A DNA stretch of 6,523 bases, from the NCBI GenBank assembly GCA_003563865.1, contig PWTP01000182.1, forward strand, positions 1 to 6,523, in the 5' to 3' direction. This stretch comes from Dehalococcoidia bacterium. GTDB taxonomy: Bacteria; Chloroflexota; Dehalococcoidia; Dehalococcoidales; CSSed11-197. The notes beneath the pieces were generated by a model. The model searched no databases. It saw nothing but the letters and a program-made list of their open reading frames with translations, and had not been told where the DNA came from. The translations under genes and the position numbers were made by a program. This document shows positions 1 to 6,523 of the stretch, piece after piece (the first letter of the stretch is position 1; every line of letters begins with the position of its first letter).

Positions 1-349
1 TATGTGGCGTCTTAAGGTTTTGGTCTAAGAACTTAACAGAACCGGGTATAATATCAAGGCAATCAAGCCCTCCATCCTCTTCAGATTGAGTAAACAACAC
101 CTGCAGGCCAACACAGATTGCCATTAAAGGCCGCTTGTTTTTTACCAGTTGCCGAATGGTTGTATCAAGGCCTGATTGGATAAGGCTTTTTATGGTATCA
201 CCAGCTGCACCCACACCGGGCAACACAACTGCCTTTGCTTTAAGAATCTCTCCGGGGTTACCAGTTATTTTTACTTTATACCCAAGATGTGAAATAGTAT
301 TGGATACACTGCGTAAGTTTCCGGCACCATAATCAATTATAGTAATCAT
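1..349 (-). CDS. hisH: Imidazole glycerol phosphate synthase, glutamine amidotransferase subunit HisH (N-terminal part, cut by window edge)
   Basis: HisH hydrolyses glutamine and passes ammonia to its partner HisF, which makes imidazole glycerol phosphate and AICAR in histidine biosynthesis (cytoplasmic). The ATG is at 349-347 and the frame stays open to position 1, giving 116 residues of a family that is usually about 200 long. The protein opens with MITIIDYGAGNLRSV, the typical HisH N-terminus. The PGVGA oxyanion-strand motif is at residues 44-48, the nucleophile-elbow motif AICVGLQ at 77-83 with catalytic Cys79, and the visible part ends in TPH, matching the start of the family's (V/T)PHMGWN motif. 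The His/Glu of the triad lie beyond the edge. Ala77 stands where Gly is more usual. The start overlaps the ferredoxin stop as ATGA, and an AGAGG lies about 10 nt upstream, so translation is probably coupled. hisF is expected downstream but cannot be seen. Family assignment is firm; other class I amidotransferases lack this N-terminal signature. Confidence 0.93.
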   Translation of the reverse strand, partial: MITIIDYGAGNLRSVSNTISHLGYKVKITGNPGEILKAKAVVLPGVGAAGDTIKSLIQSGLDTTIRQLVKNKRPLMAICVGLQVLFTQSEEDGGLDCLDIIPGSVKFLDQNLKTPH

Positions 350-3300
350 GCCTCTGTAACCTCTGGCAAGGCCTCTTCCTCATTTTTAACAAAAATCAGA
401 GCCTCATTAGGACAATGTTTTACACAGGCCGGGATATCTTCTTCCGGGCATAAATCACACTTGGCCATCCTCTTTTCAGCTTTGTTTTGTCGAATAGCCC
501 CATATGGGCACACCAACATGCAGGTCCAGCAACCAACACAACGCTCTTCATCACAGTTTACCTGGCCGTTTTCATCATCCCGGCTCAATGCGCCGGTAAG
601 ACATGCCGGAACACATGGTGCATCATCACAGTTTTGACACCGCACTGAAAAAGATACATGTTTATCAGTTTCTACCCTCAACCGTGAAACAGGCTTATTG
701 GGGCCTCTAAATGCTTTTACCAGTTCTTTATACCCGGAATGGCTCAGCTGGCAATATACTTCACACAAACGGCACCCAATACATACCTGTTCTTTGACAT
801 AGACTCTGGCCATTCCACACCTCTTGCAATAATACGGTAAACAGTTACCGTATTATTATAATACCATAGAGAATTTAAACGTGTCAAAAACAAAAAGTTT
901 ACGCTATTTTTCGAACCGATGCAAAAATTTGTATCTAATATTTGGAAGCGCCGATATCTTCCATACGGCCAGTAGCAATAAAGACTACTCGTTCACAAAT
1001 ATTGGTAATACGATCAGCGCTGCGTTCTAAATTGTGAGCTGCCCATATAAGGCGCGTTGCCCTGCCAATCGTTTTGGGGTTTTCAGCCATTATAAGCAGC
1101 AACTCGCGGAAAACCTGATCATAAAGTTCATCCACCCCTTCATCGTCGTCACAAACTTGCTTGGCCAGGGTAACATCCCGCTTTATAAAGGAATCCAGTC
1201 CTTCACGCAGCATCAGCACAGTCCGTTCAGCCATACGTGGAATATCTATCAACGGTTTAACCGGTGGTTCATTACCAATCATTATGGCAATTTTTGCAAT
1301 TCCTTCTGAATGATCTCCAATACGCTCAAGATCAACCACAATATTGAGAATTGCAATAATAATACGTAAATCAACTGCCATGGGCTGTTGGGTAGCGATT
1401 AGCTCAATACATTCCTCTTCAATATCAAAGCGTTTCTGATTTATGGCTTCATCTCCAATAATAATTTGACGGGCTAGTTCAAGATCACGGTTTTTTAGTG
1501 CATCTACTGACCATAAAATGGATTTTTCTACCATGCTTCCCATAACCAGCACTTCATCCTGCAAGGCTTTTAATGATCGTTCATAGTCTTTCCTCATGAT
1601 TCTTCCCCTTTTTTAACCAAAGCGTCCGGTTATGTAATCTTCAGTTTTTTTGTTATTAGGATTAGTAAATATCTCAGCGGTTTCACCATATTCAACCAGC
1701 CTGCCTGCATGATCATCATCTACCATTAGAAAGGCAGTCATATCTGACACACGGGCTGCCTGTTGCATATTATGGGTAACAATAACGATAGTATAGTTTG
1801 ATGCCAGTGTGCTCATCAAGTCCTCTATCTTTAAAGTGGCTATCGGATCAAGTGCCGAGCATGGCTCGTCCATCAGTATTACTTCCGGCTCAACTGCCAG
1901 TACCCGGGCGATACACAGCCGCTGTTGCTGACCGCCGGATATCGAGAGGCCGGATTGACCCATTTTGTCTTTCACTTCGTCCCATAGGGCGGCCTGCATA
2001 AGGCTTTTTTCCACTATTTCATCCAGTGCGAAGCGGTTGCGTATACCATGACGGCGCGGGCCAAAGGCTACATTATCATATATCGACATCGGAAAGGGGT
2101 TTGGCTTTTGAAACACCATGCCTATGCGTTTTCTTAGTTCCACAACATCTACACCTGGCTCGTAAATATCGATTCCACCGAACTCTACTTTTCCTTCAAT
2201 GCGCGCTGATGGGATAAGATCATTCATTCGGTTAAAAATTCTGAGCATTGATGATTTACCACAACCAGAAGGGCCAATTATTGCTGTAATAGAGCAGGTA
2301 TGAATATCAAGTGTTATCTCTTTGACCGCCTGGAAGGAGCCGTAAAAAAGATTTACATTTTTCATGCCCAGGCTTCCACGTTTCCGGTCATTTTCTGTGT
2401 ATTGCCTGTTAAATGTTTTTGCAACTTTTGGCATATTATTCATATTCTACTACCTCTTTCGAGCTTTAACCCGGATTAAAGCAACTATAATATTAAAGAA
2501 GAGCACCATTACGATTAAAATGATGGCCACACCCCATTTTACGTCCGCCGGCATGCCCGGCACATGAGCCGAGACGGTATACAAATGATAGGGTAGAGCC
2601 ATAAACCGGTCAAAGGGTGATGTGGGCAATCCCGAGGTAATGAATGCTGCACCAACCACCAGGATGGGCGCCGTTTCTCCTGCAGCCCGGCTCATGGCCA
2701 GAATTGCACCGGTGAGGATGCCTGGTGATGCAGAAGGTAAAACTATGTGGCGAATGGTCTGCCATTTGGAAACACCGATTGCAAGGGCCCCTTCACGGTA
2801 TTCGCGTGGCACGGCCATTACGGACTCCCTTGAAGTGGTAATGGTCATTGCCAGTGCCTGGGCAGCCAGGGTCAGGCTGGCGGCAATAAGCGACATCCCC
2901 AGGTTTAGAGTAAGCACAAAAACGGCCAGCCCGAAAAGCCCGAAAACAATACTCGGCACGCCGGCCAGGTTAATTATTGCCATGTTAATAAGGCGGGTAA
3001 TCCAGTTATTGCGGGCATATTCGGTTAAATAAACACCGGCCAGCACCCCTACCGGCAGTGAAAATATAATTGTACCCAGCATTAAAAAAACAGTGCCGAT
3101 GATTGCCGGGAATATACCCCCGGCTCTTCCTGCCTGTGACGGTGGCTGAGTTAAAAACTCCCAGCTAAGCGCGCTGTAGCCGTTGGCTATCATGTATACC
3201 AAAATAAATATAATAGGAGCAACAACCAGCAAAACAGCTGCAACAAGAATGGCCATTGCCATACGCTGGGTCAGATATCTTTTTTTAATCGATGAATTAC

Positions 3301-6300
3301 CCATATTTTATTCCCGTGTAAACTTGCGTTTCTGTACTTCCAGAACACGTGCTGCAATCAAGTTTACAAAAAGAGTCATAACAAACAGAATAAGCCCAAT
3401 CGCAAATAGAGCCTGGTACTGAGGCCCGCCCTGAACAGCGTTGCCAATTCCGGAAGCTATGCCCGCCGTCATAGGCGTCATCGGGTCCACCGGAGAAACA
3501 GGCATGGCCAGCGCACCTCCGGCTACCATCAATACAGTCATAGTCTCGCCAATGGCCCGGCCGACACCAAGCATCACAGCCGCTGAAATACCCGAAAGGG
3601 CCGAGGGCACGCTGACATGCCAGATGACCTCCCACCGGGTGCTGCCAAGACCGTAAGCAGCCTGCTTGAATTCATCCGGAACCGCCCTCAGAGCATCTTC
3701 GCTCACACTCACTATTATGGGCAAACTCATCATGGAAAGCATTATGCCGGCTGTCAGGCCGGTTAGGCCGGTATTTAGATTAAATAACTCTCTAACCCAT
3801 GGTGAGAGCAGCACCAGGCCGATAAAACCCATCACTACCGAGGGGAACCCGGAAAGCAGCTCAACCAGCAATTTAACCACATCGGCCACTTTTTTGGGAG
3901 CTACTTCTGCCAGGTAAATGGCAGCGCCAACTCCAACAGGAACAGCCAATAGTGTCGATATGCCTGCAACCCAAAGAGTAGAGACAAAGAAGGAGGCAAT
4001 ACCAAAAGTGGGCGGCTCGGAGACTGGATACCATTTGGTGCCAAAAAGAAATTCATGAATAGGGGTTTCAACAAGTGCCGGCAGTCCCTGCCTGAGCAAT
4101 ATAAAAAGCACCCCCAGCAGGACTATTATGGCAAAAACACCGTTTAGAAATATTACCTTTTCGATTATACGCTCGCCCCAGCGTGGTCTGCCTTTCAGGC
4201 TGGAACCGGCACCGGTTGCCGGCGAAGAATCAAAAAACGCCATTATTATTGAACCTGGTTTGTTTTACAGCCTTTGCATAGCTGGTTGTTTCATAATACA
4301 TTTTATACTTCATAAAATCTTAATTATAATTTGCTATTTTACCTTTTAAATATCCTGTTTTACCACTAGCCGGTTGCCATTCTTATGACAGCCGGCCTTT
4401 ATAGAACCAGAAATCGAGTTGCTTTCTATTTAACCGGTACAAAACCGACATCTTCAACTATTTGCTGACCCTGGTCAGAAAGAGCAAAATCGATGAATTC
4501 TTTTATAAGCCCGGCAGGCTGGCCATCGGTATAGTAAAACAGACCACGAGCGATCTGGTAGGTATTATCCAGGGCTGTTTCCAGGGAAGGGATAACCGCT
4601 TCACCCTCCTCGGTTGACTTCACTCCTAGTGCTTTGACGGAATCGTCCAAATAGCCAAGTCCGATGTAAAAAATACCGTTTGGATTCCCTGCTACTTCAC
4701 TTACACCGACAGAAGTCGAAGGTAAAAATTGAGCACGCTCCCCATATTCCAAATCTCTGTCTTCACCAGGAAGGCCTCTCATCTGAACAACGGCTTCTTT
4801 AAAGTAAACATGGGTACCCGAGTTAGTGTCACGCGACAGGACTACAATCGTTTTGTCGTCACCCCCAACTTCACTCCAGTTGGTTATTTTGCCGGAATAG
4901 ATGTCGGAAAGTTGCTGGATTGTAAGTTCTGAAACCGGGTTAGAAGGGTGGACTATCACTGCAATGGCATCCGTTGCAACTCGAGTCTTAACAACATCAA
5001 CTCCAGCACCGGCAGCCTGGTTAATTTCTGATTCCCTAATAGACCTTGATGACTGGCAAATATCGGTAGTCCGGTTGATCAGAGCTGCTATACCCGCGCC
5101 CGAACCAGGTCCAGAAACCGAAATATTTACTCCTGGGTACATGCTCATGAATGCTTCGGCAAAAATAGTGGTTACCGGTGTTACCGTATTGGAACCGGTG
5201 ATATCCAATGCACCAGAAAGACCATCGTCCGATAAACTGTCATTACAGCCTGTTAAAGGAATTACCAATGCCAGAACAAGAATCAGAGGTAAAACGAATT
5301 TTTTAGTAATCATTAAATCAACTTTCCCCATTATTTTTTATGTAATATTGTCTTATTCCCGGATATAATCTTGTGTATCTATAAATGCTTCTGGATTGCC
5401 GGCTATAAAATTGATAACTGCTTTGGCAGTTGCCAGATTGGTAGCAAGGGGCACATTGTGAACATCACATACCCTTAAAAGAGCGGTGATATCCGGCTCA
5501 TGGGGCTGTGCAGTTAACGGGTCTCTTAAAAATATAATCGCTTTGCACACTCCACTGGCTACCAGTGAACCTATCTGCTGATCACCTCCATACGGACCGC
5601 TTAACAGCAGAGTAAGTCTTAAGCCAGTGCCTTTCATGATCAGTTCACCGGTACTGCGCGTTGCTATCAGGTCAAACTTGTTTAAGCTTTCGCGATATTG
5701 GCTGGCAAATTCAACAATTGAATCTTTTTTGGAGTCATGAGCAACAAGAGCTATGGTAATTTTTTTCAAGCTGTTACCTCCTTTCTTATTACTTCTATAT
5801 TTCATTACTAAATACAATAACACTTACTGGTTAAGAATCCTTTAAGGAAATGTTAAGGTTGTGTAAAAGTTTTTAAAAAAGAAGAAGTGCTGGTATGAAA
5901 GTACTTATAAAGGTAGATTAAAAAACACCGAACAGCCTGCACCAAATTTGCTTTCTGCCCATATTTGACCATTATGAGCTTCTATAATATGCTTGGAAAT
6001 AGCCAAACCCAACCCGGTGCCGGAATTCGACCGGGATTTATCAGAAGTATAAAAACGTTCAAATACACGCGGTAAATCTGATGGAGTTATACCTTTGCCG
6101 GTATCGCTGATTTTAACCACCAAAGAGCCCGACCTGACACTTACAACAATATCTATGCCTCCACCTTGGGGGGTAAATTTTATCGCGTTATCAAGAATAT
6201 TATATACGACCTGTTCCAATTGCACTGCGTCAACCAAAACTACTGTATTTTCGGTTTGAATATCCGGGTTAATCCTTATGTGCTTGCCGGTCACTTGAGG

Positions 6301-6523
6301 TTGTAAATGTTCGATTATCCGGTTTATTATTACGGCTATATCTACCGGCTTCTTCTCAAGTTTTGCCTGCCCGCTTTCAATACGTGCCAATGTTGACATC
6401 CCATCTACTATGCGGTTCAGTCTTTCTGCTTCATTGTATATGCGGTTGATAAATTCACACGTTGCCTGTTCATCATCTCGAGTCCCGTCTTTTAATGTTT
6501 CAGATAATAGCTTTATAGATGCA

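Overview
The window reads almost entirely on the minus strand, so transcription runs from high to low coordinates. It holds a phosphate-acquisition locus followed by a separate small operon. In transcription order: the C-terminal part of a PhoR-type sensor histidine kinase (5905-6523, cut by the window edge), methylglyoxal synthase mgsA (5353-5769), the complete phosphate ABC transporter pstS-pstC-pstA-pstB (5331 down to 1613), phoU (935-1597), a ferredoxin with ligands for four [4Fe-4S] clusters (346-813), and the N-terminal half of the histidine-biosynthesis amidotransferase hisH (1-349, cut by the window edge).

The regulatory signals fit this layout. Between phoR and mgsA there are four direct repeats of a TTAACA-like hexamer, each 11 bp after the last (5829-5867). 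This is the arrangement of a PhoP-binding PHO box. Only 21 bp separate mgsA from pstS, so the box most likely drives mgsA-pstSCAB-phoU as one unit and places methylglyoxal synthase in the phosphate-starvation response. A stem-loop without a U-tract follows pstS, as expected for an element that lets the binding protein be made in excess over the membrane components. A second transcription unit starts after phoU: a good sigma-70-type promoter (TTGACA, 18 bp, extended -10 TATTAT) whose -10 and start region carry two overlapping palindromes built from three copies of the half-site ATAATAC. It drives the ferredoxin gene, whose stop codon overlaps the hisH start by 4 bp.

How the genes work together: PstS captures phosphate outside the cell, PstC and PstA form the channel, PstB supplies ATP hydrolysis, and PhoU links transporter state to PhoR, which would phosphorylate a PhoP partner expected just outside the window. 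Methylglyoxal synthase releases inorganic phosphate from dihydroxyacetone phosphate and is known in other bacteria to be inhibited by phosphate, so its place here makes metabolic sense.

Organism: PstS has a lipoprotein signal peptide, the PHO-box repeats are TTAACA-like, and the ferredoxin is of a type common in anaerobes. I infer an anaerobic, probably single-membraned bacterium of moderate GC content. The protein sequences remind me most of Dehalococcoidia (Chloroflexota), with anaerobic Firmicutes as the alternative. This is an impression, not a database result. No mobile elements, CRISPR arrays, tRNA or rRNA genes were seen, and no gene-free stretch exceeds about 185 bp.
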